Assembly: GCA_002050465.1 (NCBI GenBank)
Contig: MWYX01000048.1
Coordinates: 1-35,635, forward strand
Reading direction: 5' to 3'
Length of the DNA: 35,635 bases
DNA from: Chitinophagales bacterium 65-1
GTDB taxonomy: Bacteria; Bacteroidota; Bacteroidia; Chitinophagales; Chitinophagaceae
Shown here: positions 1-7,572 of the stretch, piece by piece
Position numbering within the stretch: position 1 is the first letter of the stretch
Layout of the letters: each line of letters opens with the position of its first letter
Position numbers and translations under genes: made by a program
Notes under the pieces: model-generated
Seen by the model: the letters and a program-made list of their open reading frames with translations, nothing else
What the model was told of the DNA's origin: nothing
Database searches by the model: none

Positions 1-377
1 GCCTTTCAATAAGCATACAACCTGAAATGGATATTTGTTTACGTTTCCAGGCAAAGCGGCCGGGACAGCATATGGTTTTAACACCTGTGGATATGATTTT
101 TAATTATAAAGATGCTCACAACGGGCATGAGCCGGAAGCCTATGAAACGTTGTTATATGACGTGATGGAAGGAGATGCAACTTTATTTATGAGGGCAGAC
201 CAGGTAGAGGCAGCATGGAAAGTAGTAATGCCTATAATTGAAGTATGGAAGGAAAGACAACCTGTTGACTTCCCCAATTATAGTCCTGATTCATGGGGAC
301 CGGAAGATGCAGAGGCATTAATTGCAAGAGAGGGACATAACTGGATAACCACTCCTCCGAAAGTAAAAAGTAAATAG
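1..377 (+). CDS. zwf: Glucose-6-phosphate 1-dehydrogenase, C-terminal part (5' end outside window)
   Basis: The frame is open from base 3 with no start codon needed, so this is the tail of a gene that begins before the window. The visible segment reads LSISIQPEMDICLRFQAKRPG and later HEPEAYETLLYDVMEGD, which matches the conserved C-terminal beta-sheet domain of glucose-6-phosphate dehydrogenase. The family oxidises glucose 6-phosphate to 6-phosphogluconolactone with NADP in the oxidative pentose phosphate pathway. The ATG at 27 is internal and not a real start. Pgl, the next enzyme of the pathway, follows after 20 bases, so the two are almost certainly one operon. The catalytic and NADP-binding regions cannot be checked because they lie outside the window. 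Confidence 0.93.
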   Translation, partial: LSISIQPEMDICLRFQAKRPGQHMVLTPVDMIFNYKDAHNGHEPEAYETLLYDVMEGDATLFMRADQVEAAWKVVMPIIEVWKERQPVDFPNYSPDSWGPEDAEALIAREGHNWITTPPKVKSK

Positions 378-397
378 CGTAAATAAGGTAAAAAAGT

Positions 398-1117
398 ATG
401 CATTTACATATTTATAAAGATGAGGAGGTCACTACAACAGCTTTGGCAGATTGGGTAAGTGCATTCATACAAAAAACATTAAAAGTAAAAGATAGTTTTA
501 CTATTGCATTATCAGGAGGTGAAACTCCCAAGAAATTATATAAAATTTTGGCTTCTGATTTTTATACTGAAAAAATAGACTGGAGCAGGGTCTATGTTTT
601 TTGGGGAGATGAAAGATATGTTCCTTTTACTGACGAACGCAATAATGCAAAAATGGCCTATGATAATTTATTAAGTAAAGTAAATATCCCACCTGATCAG
701 GTTCATAAAATAATGACAAATATTACTGCGGAAGAATCTGCACAGCAATATGAAAAAATTCTTCATCAGTATTTTGATGACGGGCAAACAACTTTTGATT
801 TAGTACTGCTTGGCATGGGGGTAGATGGACATACACTTTCTTTATTTCCGGGATCTGAAATTTTACAGGATGATAACTCGTGTGTAAAGGCTGTCCATTC
901 AAAAGACAAAGGAGATAGAATTACTTTAATGCCTTCGATTGTAAACAGAGCATCAGCAATTGCTTTTTTAGTAACAGGCGGAAAAAAAGCAAAAGTTTTA
1001 CAGCAGATTATGGAAGAACCGGAGCAACATGGATACCCTCCACAACTTATACAACCCACAAACGGAGAACTGTATTGGTTTGTAGATGAAGCTGCAGCAA
1101 AGTATTTAAAGAAATAA
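398..1117 (+). CDS. pgl: 6-phosphogluconolactonase
   Basis: The 239-residue protein has the three family signatures in order: SGGETP near residues 39-44, VFWGDERYVP near 67-76, and GMGVDGHTLSLFPGS near 139-153. Members hydrolyse 6-phosphogluconolactone to 6-phosphogluconate in the cytoplasm. Length is normal for the DevB-type family. It follows zwf by 20 bases on the same strand, giving the usual zwf-pgl pair that supplies NADPH. The 3' end overlaps the degenerate minus-strand gene at 1106-1629 by 12 bases. Confidence 0.95.
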   Translation: MHLHIYKDEEVTTTALADWVSAFIQKTLKVKDSFTIALSGGETPKKLYKILASDFYTEKIDWSRVYVFWGDERYVPFTDERNNAKMAYDNLLSKVNIPPDQVHKIMTNITAEESAQQYEKILHQYFDDGQTTFDLVLLGMGVDGHTLSLFPGSEILQDDNSCVKAVHSKDKGDRITLMPSIVNRASAIAFLVTGGKKAKVLQQIMEEPEQHGYPPQLIQPTNGELYWFVDEAAAKYLKK

Positions 1118-1629
1118 TCTTATAATGACATTGGTGATATATTTATTATAATAATATTCTCCTTCATAAATTTTAGCATGAGCTTCCAAAAATCTAAATT
1201 GTGTACTTGGAATATTCATATAGCCTGTCAATCCGCATCTTCCTTTCTTCACTTACCGCAAGGCTTATGAAATAAAATAATACCCTGGCAATTAATTCAG
1301 GATTGTTGGTTTCATGAGTATATATCTCCAGTTGGTTTTGATATTCTTTTGAAGCTTTATTATTAAATGGTTCATTATGCCGGGAGTGATGGATGTATAA
1401 AGAAATAAGTGCATCTGTTTTTTGTTCGGGTGTTTTTGGCTTGTGCTAATTCTTTTTCAAGGGTCTGAAGATTTTTATACTGACTTTCCAGAAGAGTTTG
1501 TGCCCCGGAGAAGAGTATGCAGGCAGTAAAAAATAAGAAGAATAATAGCTTTTTGATAAGCCTTAATAACAATTTATCACTCAGTGTGTAAACGATTTGT
1601 AATTTAAAGTTTTTTTGTAAGTGGTGCAA
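1106..1629 (-). pseudogene. Frameshifted gene for a small secreted protein of unknown function
   Basis: The minus strand carries one protein-like reading split over three frames. From 1629 to about 1434 it reads a hydrophobic export signal (LLFFLFFTACILFSGAQ) and TLEKELAQAK. After a +1 shift, in or next to the A-run at 1433-1437, it continues as PEQKTDALISLYIHHSRHNE and NNPELIARVLFYFISLAV down to about 1203. A second +1 shift near 1202 gives RFLEAHAKIYEGEYYYNKY to a stop at 1106-1108. Removing one base at each point yields roughly 170 residues with no stop. I do not recognise the family. It is either a decaying gene or an intact gene with two indel errors in the assembly. It covers most of the 645-base gap between pgl and the dodecin gene. 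Confidence 0.65.
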
Positions 1630-1762
1630 ATAAAAGTCTGCAGTTCCGAATTTTCATAATAGAACTAAGGTTGTTCGATAACACAATAAATATTCACTCA
1701 CTTTCATAAAATTGTGGTAGCTTTCATTCATAAACTAATCAAAAAATTAAAAATTTATAGTT

Positions 1763-1981
1763 ATGCCAATTGTAAAAGTAATAGAGGTGATAGCCTCATC
1801 AGAAAAAAGCATTGAGGATGCTATTCAGCATGGAGTTACAGAAGTTTCCAAAACAGTAAGGAATATAGATTCGGTATTTGTAAAAGATATTAAAGCCCAT
1901 GTAAAAGACGGGAAAGTAACTACCTATGGTGTTATTTGTGAAATTTCATTCAGGGTGGAACCGGATACTAAGCATGATTAA
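1763..1981 (+). CDS. Dodecin-like protein
   Basis: The 72-residue protein has the beta-alpha-beta-beta layout of dodecins: VKVIEVIASSEKSIEDAI, the VSKTVRNI helix end, then two strands ending in ISFRVE. Dodecins form hollow 12-mers that store or buffer flavins. Aligned by eye to the Halobacterium protein, the flavin-stacking Trp is replaced by Ser37 and the neighbouring Gln by Gly56, so classical flavin sandwiching is doubtful. It stands alone with an AT-rich leader and no Shine-Dalgarno sequence. The GlsB-like membrane gene 75 bases downstream is also a stress-type small gene, which fits a stress or stationary-phase role, but this is inference. Confidence 0.85.
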   Translation: MPIVKVIEVIASSEKSIEDAIQHGVTEVSKTVRNIDSVFVKDIKAHVKDGKVTTYGVICEISFRVEPDTKHD

Positions 1982-2055
1982 AAAGGTTGGAATATTTATT
2001 GAGAACTAATTGATAATACAGAAAGTTTAATTTATTTTTCATAAAAATTTAAGTT

Positions 2056-2343
2056 ATGACAATCATTGGTTTTTTAGTCCTTTTGCTAATTGCTGCTATT
2101 TGCGGTGGTATCGGTCAATCTATTGCCGGTTATGATCTTGGCGGTTGTCTTGTATCAATAGTTGTTGGTTTTATTGGCGCCTACATCGGCTTATGGATGG
2201 CCGCAAAAATGGGATGGCCCCGCCTGTTTGAGATTAATATTGAAGGCAAACCTTTTCCGATTCTATGGGCAATTATAGGGTCTATAGTTTTTACGTTGAT
2301 TATGGCACTATTGCGAAGAGCCATTTCAGGAAGAAGATATTGA
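2056..2343 (+). CDS. GlsB/YeaQ/YmgE-like small membrane protein
   Basis: This 95-residue protein has an N-terminal membrane segment (IGFLVLLLIAAICGGIG), a Gly-rich second segment (GGCLVSIVVGFIGAYIGLWMA), a polar stretch MGWPRLFEINIEGKPFP, and a third segment (ILWAIIGSIVFTLIMALL) before a basic tail. The arrangement resembles the transglycosylase-associated / YeaQ stress-response family, whose molecular function is unknown. The polar loop between helices two and three is common in the Bacteroidota versions. It is monocistronic or weakly linked to the dodecin gene and converges with msrB. Confidence 0.7.
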   Translation: MTIIGFLVLLLIAAICGGIGQSIAGYDLGGCLVSIVVGFIGAYIGLWMAAKMGWPRLFEINIEGKPFPILWAIIGSIVFTLIMALLRRAISGRRY

Positions 2344-2360
2344 CATCTTTAATCCTCTTA

Positions 2361-2810
2361 TTAAGAGAGAGATTTGGTAGGGGCTTCAAAATTAAGTATC
2401 ACCGAATTGATACAGTAACGTAAACCTGTAGGTGGAGGGCCGTCTTCAAACACATGTCCTAAATGTGCTTTGCAACGTCCGCATTGCACTTCTGTACGCT
2501 GCATACCATGTGCATTATCGGGGGTATAAATAATACTTCCTTTAGATATTGGGTCAAAGAAGCTTGGCCACCCACAGCTACTCTCAAACTTTGCATCACT
2601 TTTAAAAAGAGGATTTCCACAGGCTGCACAGTTGTAAATGCCGCCTTCAAAATGTGCATTATACTTTCCTGAGAATGGTCTTTCGGTTCCTTTTTCTCTT
2701 GCAATATGATAAACTTCTTGTGGTAAAATTTTCTTCCATTCATCATTGCTGATTTCAATTCTACCTGAATCATTTTCCTGATAATTGGTATTCTTTTTTT
2801 CAGGATCCAT
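2361..2810 (-). CDS. msrB: Peptide-methionine (R)-S-oxide reductase
   Basis: The 149-residue protein has the complete MsrB fold: RPFSGKYNAHFEGGIYNC, CGWPSFFDPI, RTEVQCGRCKAHLGHVFEDG and RYCINSVILNF. Zinc ligands are visible as two CxxC pairs, Cys61/Cys64 and Cys110/Cys113. The catalytic Cys is Cys133 in RYCINS, and Cys79 in SSCGWPSF is a possible resolving residue. It reduces methionine-R-sulfoxide in proteins, using thioredoxin. There is no signal peptide, so it is probably cytoplasmic. The N-terminal 15 residues are polar and variable. The gene converges with the GlsB-like gene and is divergent from adk. Confidence 0.95.
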   Translation of the reverse strand: MDPEKKNTNYQENDSGRIEISNDEWKKILPQEVYHIAREKGTERPFSGKYNAHFEGGIYNCAACGNPLFKSDAKFESSCGWPSFFDPISKGSIIYTPDNAHGMQRTEVQCGRCKAHLGHVFEDGPPPTGLRYCINSVILNFEAPTKSLS

Positions 2811-2899
2811 TGTTTAATTTATTGTGTTTTTAAAAATTGCAGAACTGGTTACGTATTTTAAATAGCTGCATAAGATAAGGTATTTTAAAAACCATCCAT

Positions 2900-2907
2900 T
2901 ATATTTG
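2900..2907 (+). promoter_or_regulatory. -7 promoter box (TATATTTG) of adk
   Basis: A perfect match to the Bacteroidota -7 consensus TAnnTTTG lies 23 bases before the adk start codon. No convincing TTG at -33 is present, so the call rests on the -7 box and its position. Confidence 0.5.
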
Positions 2908-2930
2908 AACTTCACAACGGTTTAAGGAAC

Positions 2931-3521
2931 ATGTTCAATCTCATTTTATTTGGCCCTCCGGGCAGTGGCAAAGGTACGCAGTCAGAAAAATTGACAAGTA
3001 AGTATAATCTTAAACATTTAAGTACGGGAGATTTGCTTAGAAATGAAATTCAAAGCCAAACAGCATTAGGCAATGAAGCAAAAAAGCTTATGGATAAGGG
3101 ACATCTTGTTCCGGATGAGGTGGTTACAGGGATGATAAGCTCTGCGTTAGACAGTAATCAGAAATGCAATGGCTTTTTATTTGATGGATTTCCCAGAACA
3201 TCTGCACAGGCAGAAGCTTTAGATAGGTTATTAGATCTTAAGAAGGCTCCTATTGCCATATTGCTTGCATTGGAAGTTAGTGAAGAAGAGCTGGTAAGAA
3301 GATTATTTAAAAGAGGTGAAACAAGCGGCAGATCAGATGATAATAATGATACAGTAATAAGAGAAAGAATTATAGAATACCATAGAAAAACATCTCCTGT
3401 GGCAGAACACTATCAACGGAAAGGGAAGGTAGTGATGGTAAAAGGAGAAGGAAGCGTAGATGAAATATTTTCAGCTTTATGTAAAGAGATCGATAGCCGT
3501 ATAAATGAAAAGCATGACTGA
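2931..3521 (+). CDS. adk: Adenylate kinase, short-LID type
   Basis: The 196-residue protein starts with a Walker A loop GPPGSGKGT (residues 8-16), followed by HLSTGDLLR, GFLFDGFPRT and RLFKRGETSGRSDD. The LID is short and lacks the zinc-binding cysteines of the long bacterial form. The enzyme interconverts ATP plus AMP with two ADP. The chosen ATG lies 23 bases after a TATATTTG box. The stop codon overlaps the start of the next gene by 17 bases (8 if that gene begins at its second ATG), so the two are translationally linked. Confidence 0.94.
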   Translation: MFNLILFGPPGSGKGTQSEKLTSKYNLKHLSTGDLLRNEIQSQTALGNEAKKLMDKGHLVPDEVVTGMISSALDSNQKCNGFLFDGFPRTSAQAEALDRLLDLKKAPIAILLALEVSEEELVRRLFKRGETSGRSDDNNDTVIRERIIEYHRKTSPVAEHYQRKGKVVMVKGEGSVDEIFSALCKEIDSRINEKHD

Positions 3522-3993
3522 TGAAAAAAAGTCTTTTTTGAAAAATACTTTCATTGCTTTATTGAAAAATGTAAAAGGCAATGAAACAGGGAAGTGGGGA
3601 AAAATGAATGCGCAGCAAATGGTTGAGCATGTATCAGGTTTTTTTAAAGTGTCTACTCAAAAGATACTTTTTCCTCTTACAACACCTGCTGAGCATCTTC
3701 CCAGGTATAAAGAATTTTTAATGAGTGAGAAAGAGTTCAGGGAAAATACTAAGGCCCCTGTGCTTCCAGAAGAACCTTTGCCCCTTTATTATTCCAATAT
3801 GGAGGAAGCCATTGATGATCTTACTAAAAGTATAGATGATTTTTTTGATTTCTTCAGTAACGATCCTTCTAAAACCACTTTACATCCGGCATTTGGCGAA
3901 CTGAATTTTAATGAATGGGTTCAGCTGCATCATAAACATGTTATCCATCATTTAAAACAATTTGGATTGATGGATAGCCCTGCTGTTGCTTAG
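3505..3993 (+). CDS. DinB-like (DUF1569-type) protein of unknown function
   Basis: This 162-residue soluble helical protein contains WGKMNAQQMVEHVSGFF near the N-terminus and WVQLHHKHVIHHLKQFG near the C-terminus. Such spaced histidines are the metal-binding pattern of the DinB/DUF1569 four-helix superfamily. His42 and the C-terminal HxxH residues are probable ligands. The function is unknown; relatives include thiol-dependent transferases. A second in-frame ATG at 3514 (MTDEKK) may be the true start. It overlaps adk, so co-expression is likely, but a functional link is not evident. Confidence 0.6.
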   Translation: MKSMTDEKKSFLKNTFIALLKNVKGNETGKWGKMNAQQMVEHVSGFFKVSTQKILFPLTTPAEHLPRYKEFLMSEKEFRENTKAPVLPEEPLPLYYSNMEEAIDDLTKSIDDFFDFFSNDPSKTTLHPAFGELNFNEWVQLHHKHVIHHLKQFGLMDSPAVA

Positions 3994-4049
3994 TTTATTT
4001 GTATTTTCTGTTTTTCTTAACCTTGATTTTTTTATTTTTAGCAGCAATA

Positions 4050-4706
4050 ATGAAAACTATGAAAACAGGTTTGGCTGCTATATTATTTATATGTGTTGTT
4101 CCTGCTAACGCACAGAATGTACAAAAGCCTAAAAAAAATTATGAATACCACGACACACGTAAAAAAACCGAATCCTTTGCAAAGCTTCCGGCAGAGTTAA
4201 AGGCAGAACTTTCAACTTTTACTTTTTCAGGCATTGGCGAAGGAATTAGAAGAGAGCCGCTTAAAAAAATTTCTTACACCTCTTTAGGCCCAAACTTTAT
4301 GACCTTTGCAGCAGATGATATAAAGGCAACCATTACCACTGCACCCTTTAATGCCTCAAAACATAAAATTGATTATGATGAGGGGTATCCGATAAGAATT
4401 AACCGTAAAACGTATTATGGAGGATATGGAACTCTACCCAAAACTTATATAAGTAATATAACAATAGTAATGGGTAAAGATACTGTGGCAATACCCCCGG
4501 CTGCATATGCTGATCTGTATAATTTAAACTTTGCTTACGCAGATAAGGGAATTCAACGAACAACCAATGGTATCTACCGCTCTGCTAATTCTCACAGATT
4601 TTATTTATATCTTTTTTGTAAAGACAATACAGGCAGCTATGAAGTAACATGGATAATCTATGACAAAAAGTATGTTCGCCGTGTACTGGATTATGGATTT
4701 ATGTAA
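4050..4706 (+). CDS. Secreted protein of unknown function
   Basis: I do not recognise this family. From the ATG at 4050 it has a clean signal peptide, MKTMKTGLAAILFICVVPANA-Q, cleaved before a mature protein of about 195 residues. The frame stays open upstream to an ATG at 3999, but that extension is a hydrophobic run that would bury the signal peptide, so 4050 (or the next ATG at 4059) is preferred. The mature part is rich in Thr, Tyr and Lys, has no cysteine pairs except one Cys near the C-terminus, and reads as mostly beta strands. It follows the DinB-like gene closely. Confidence 0.6.
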   Translation: MKTMKTGLAAILFICVVPANAQNVQKPKKNYEYHDTRKKTESFAKLPAELKAELSTFTFSGIGEGIRREPLKKISYTSLGPNFMTFAADDIKATITTAPFNASKHKIDYDEGYPIRINRKTYYGGYGTLPKTYISNITIVMGKDTVAIPPAAYADLYNLNFAYADKGIQRTTNGIYRSANSHRFYLYLFCKDNTGSYEVTWIIYDKKYVRRVLDYGFM

Positions 4707-4812
4707 GAATTCTCCGGCATAATCTTCATAATTTAACATCCTTTCTGCAACTTTTTTTTTAATGGTACAGACTTTGTTTAATGTATTGTAATTAATTAAA
4801 AAATATATAGTT

Positions 4813-6540
4813 ATGAAACGATTTATATTATTTCTGATAAGCGGTTTGCTAACCCTTTCAGTTTCAGCCCAATCAATTACCCTCATTTTTAACGGGACAA
4901 ATAAAAATATTAACTACCAGGTTGTATTGGATGGAACCAGCTATTACTCAAATAGTAGTACATATCCAGTTAACTCTGGAAGGAGGGAAATTACATTAAG
5001 CAATCAACGGGTAGGTTCTCATACCATTTCCGTTTACAGACTAAGGGCTAATAGTGGTACTTACAGAAACCAAACTAATAGGAAGCCTTATGGAACTGCC
5101 ATTTATTCTAAAACATTTCAAATTAGGCAGGGCTACGACATGGATATTAGAATAAACGGTAACGGCCGTGTTACTTTTAGTGAAAGACAAATAGAAAACG
5201 AGGTTTATCAGGACGATAATCAACAAAATAATATCTCGCCAATGTCTGATGCAAAATTTGAACAACTGTTGCAAAGTGTGCGTAGTAAATATCTTCAGTC
5301 ATCTAAGGTAGCAGCAATCAGAACAGCTTTTCTTAATACTTCAAATTACTTTACTACCGAACAGGCCGGTCAGTTACTATCCTTGTTAAGTTCCGAAGCG
5401 GATAAATTGGCATTAGCTAAATTAGCTTATCCCCGGATAACTGATACTGAAAGTTTTACCCAGCTATATGAAGTATTTACAAGTGAAAAAAGTAAAAATG
5501 AAATGGATATTTTTATCCGGAATAATCCTAACAATAATTCTAATAATAGCAATTGGGGAAACAACAATAATATCAAAGCTCCAATGGCAAATAATCAGTT
5601 TAATCAATTACTGCAAAGCGTAAAAAATCAATGGAACCAGGCCGGTAAGTTTAATGTTGTTAGCGATGCCTTTAATAATAACTCTTACTACTTCAGTACC
5701 TTTCAAATAAGGCAGCTATTATCTTTAATAACTTCAGAAAGCGACAGGCTTGCATTAGCCAAATTATCCTATGCCAGAGTATCAGATGTATCAACGTTTA
5801 CCTCTTTATATGATCTGTTTTCCAGCCAGGCAAGCAGGGACGATCTGAATAATTTTATTAATGGTACCAATACTCAATATACTACACGAACTGCAATGAC
5901 CGATGCCCAGTTTAATCAATTACTGCAAACCGTAAATGGCCAATGGAACCAGGCAGGTAAATTTAATGCAGTAAGAAATGCATTTAATACAACGGTTAAT
6001 TATTTTAGTACCGCACAGATCAGGCAATTGCTATCAGTGATGAATTCAGAAAGTGACAGACTTGCTTTAGCTAAATTATCGTATTCAAGAGTTTCTGATC
6101 CTGCTAATTTCACCTCTTTATATGATCTGCTTAATAGCCAGGCCAGCAGAAATGACCTGAATAATTATGTGATACAGAATGGAGGTACAGGCACCACCGT
6201 ACAAACTACTTCACGAATACCAATGTCTGATGCTCTATTTAACCAGCTATATCAAAAAGCAAGTAATCATGTTCGTCCGTCAAGTACAATTGAAGATTTA
6301 AGAGAGTTCTTTAATAACAGCAGTTATTATTTTTCAACAGCGCAAATACGCCAGTTATTATCTCTGGTTTCTTCATCCTTACTTTCTCCACTTGCTTCTG
6401 AAACAGACTTGCTGGAGGTAGCAAAACTTTCATGGCACAGGGTTACAGATCCGGCTAATTTTACGCAGATCTTCAGTTTGTTTACAAGCCAGGCTAATAG
6501 GGATGCATTAAGGGTATATATAGAGGCTCGTCCTTACTAA
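4813..6540 (+). CDS. Secreted protein with four DUF4476 repeats
   Basis: A signal peptide (MKRFILFLISGLLTLSVSA-Q) leads a 575-residue protein. Residues 21-125 look like a beta-rich domain. Four copies of a helical unit of about 95 residues follow, near 143-237, 257-350, 361-454 and 470-573. Each has a start such as PMSDAKFEQLLQSV, a middle YYFSTAQIRQLLSL, and LALAKLSYARVSD followed by FTSLYDLFSSQASR. This is the DUF4476 pattern seen in exported Bacteroidota proteins; its function is unknown. Copies 2 and 3 are the most alike, also at DNA level, which suggests recent internal duplication. An Asn-rich linker (near residues 238-254) separates copies 1 and 2. The gene ends at a strong terminator and is probably monocistronic. 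Confidence 0.82.
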   Translation: MKRFILFLISGLLTLSVSAQSITLIFNGTNKNINYQVVLDGTSYYSNSSTYPVNSGRREITLSNQRVGSHTISVYRLRANSGTYRNQTNRKPYGTAIYSKTFQIRQGYDMDIRINGNGRVTFSERQIENEVYQDDNQQNNISPMSDAKFEQLLQSVRSKYLQSSKVAAIRTAFLNTSNYFTTEQAGQLLSLLSSEADKLALAKLAYPRITDTESFTQLYEVFTSEKSKNEMDIFIRNNPNNNSNNSNWGNNNNIKAPMANNQFNQLLQSVKNQWNQAGKFNVVSDAFNNNSYYFSTFQIRQLLSLITSESDRLALAKLSYARVSDVSTFTSLYDLFSSQASRDDLNNFINGTNTQYTTRTAMTDAQFNQLLQTVNGQWNQAGKFNAVRNAFNTTVNYFSTAQIRQLLSVMNSESDRLALAKLSYSRVSDPANFTSLYDLLNSQASRNDLNNYVIQNGGTGTTVQTTSRIPMSDALFNQLYQKASNHVRPSSTIEDLREFFNNSSYYFSTAQIRQLLSLVSSSLLSPLASETDLLEVAKLSWHRVTDPANFTQIFSLFTSQANRDALRVYIEARPY

Positions 6541-6563
6541 TTAATAAAAATTATAAATTATAT

Positions 6564-6594
6564 AATGCCACTCATTTCGGGTGGCATTTTTTTT
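6564..6594 (+). terminator. Rho-independent terminator after the DUF4476 gene
   Basis: An 8-bp stem AATGCCAC / GTGGCATT with a 9-base loop is followed by a run of eight T. It lies 24 bases after the stop codon. On the opposite strand the 3' end of the methyltransferase gene lies just beyond it. Confidence 0.85.
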
Positions 6595-6606
6595 ATATGC
6601 ACTTAT

Positions 6607-7458
6607 TTATTTTTGTGCAAACAAATGGTTATAGGTAAACACTTTTTCCTTAATAGCCTGGTATTGCTTTAAAGAGCCAAGCATATTGTTTCTTCTTATG
6701 GTTGAAATAATACCTAAGGCATGTAATAATTTATTCAGCCACCCCCACCGTTTACACATCTCTTCAAGGTTACGGTACGATACCATCATATTAGCTGTTA
6801 CATCCTTACTTTCAAAAGATTTAAAGCCGGAATTTAAAGCATGTGAATGGTGTTCTTCCATAGTATCAAGATCAGGTATGGCCCACGAATTAAAGATAAA
6901 TTTTAATAATTCTTCTTTTTTTGGTTCCAATGACCTGGCGGTTCGCAGATTTTCTCCTATAAGCAATTTGCCACCGGGTTTTAAAACACGATAGGCTTCT
7001 TTATAAAATTGCGATTTATCCTTTGCATGGCAAACCGCTTCTATTGCCCACACTACATCTGCACTATTATCTTCAAAGGGCATATTAAAATAGCTGGCTT
7101 CTAAAAACTCAACATTCTTTATCCCCTTTTTCTCAATAAATTTTTTCATGGTTTCTACCTGCTTAGGTACAATGGTGATACCGGTAACACGTGCATTATA
7201 ATGCTCAGCAAGCCATAAGGTAGAATGACCTAAGCCACAACCTGCATCTATGATGGTGGCTCCTTGTTTAATGCCTCCCCATTCAGCCAAAACTTCGTTT
7301 GCTCTAATTACTGAACGATGATGATTTGTTGCTTTTTCATCGTAATATCCAAAATGTAATGCGGCTGTATGCTTTGATCTCCAGTTCCAAACCAGTTTGT
7401 ATTCAAACTGCGTATCACTGTAATATTTTTTTATAGCTTCTGTACCCAGTGCAGGCAT
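6607..7458 (-). CDS. Class I SAM-dependent methyltransferase (sterol/tocopherol methyltransferase-like)
   Basis: The 283-residue protein has motif I DAGCGLGHS (71-79), an acidic-free post-I segment VTGITIV, motif II-like ADVVWAIEAVCHA, and motif III YRVLKPGGKLLIGE. The N-terminal YYSDTQFEYKLVWNW and HFGYYD pattern is typical of the gamma-tocopherol / sterol C-methyltransferase branch, which also includes small-molecule methyltransferases. The substrate cannot be told from sequence. No signal peptide is present. It is flanked by convergent (4813-6540) and divergent (comEC-like) genes, so it is probably a single-gene unit. Confidence 0.85.
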   Translation of the reverse strand: MPALGTEAIKKYYSDTQFEYKLVWNWRSKHTAALHFGYYDEKATNHHRSVIRANEVLAEWGGIKQGATIIDAGCGLGHSTLWLAEHYNARVTGITIVPKQVETMKKFIEKKGIKNVEFLEASYFNMPFEDNSADVVWAIEAVCHAKDKSQFYKEAYRVLKPGGKLLIGENLRTARSLEPKKEELLKFIFNSWAIPDLDTMEEHHSHALNSGFKSFESKDVTANMMVSYRNLEEMCKRWGWLNKLLHALGIISTIRRNNMLGSLKQYQAIKEKVFTYNHLFAQK

Positions 7459-7572
7459 TATTAATAAATTTTTGCAATGATAGGATATCCTAAGTTATTA
7501 ATGTGGACGTACAAATTTCAGGTTTAGAATTTAAGGAAGTTACAAAGTATTCTTATTTTAAGGGTTCCATAA

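Noticed and set aside
3999-4049. Upstream start of the secreted protein at 3999
   Set aside because: The added residues form a second hydrophobic run before a complete signal peptide; the ATG at 4050 gives a normal exported protein.
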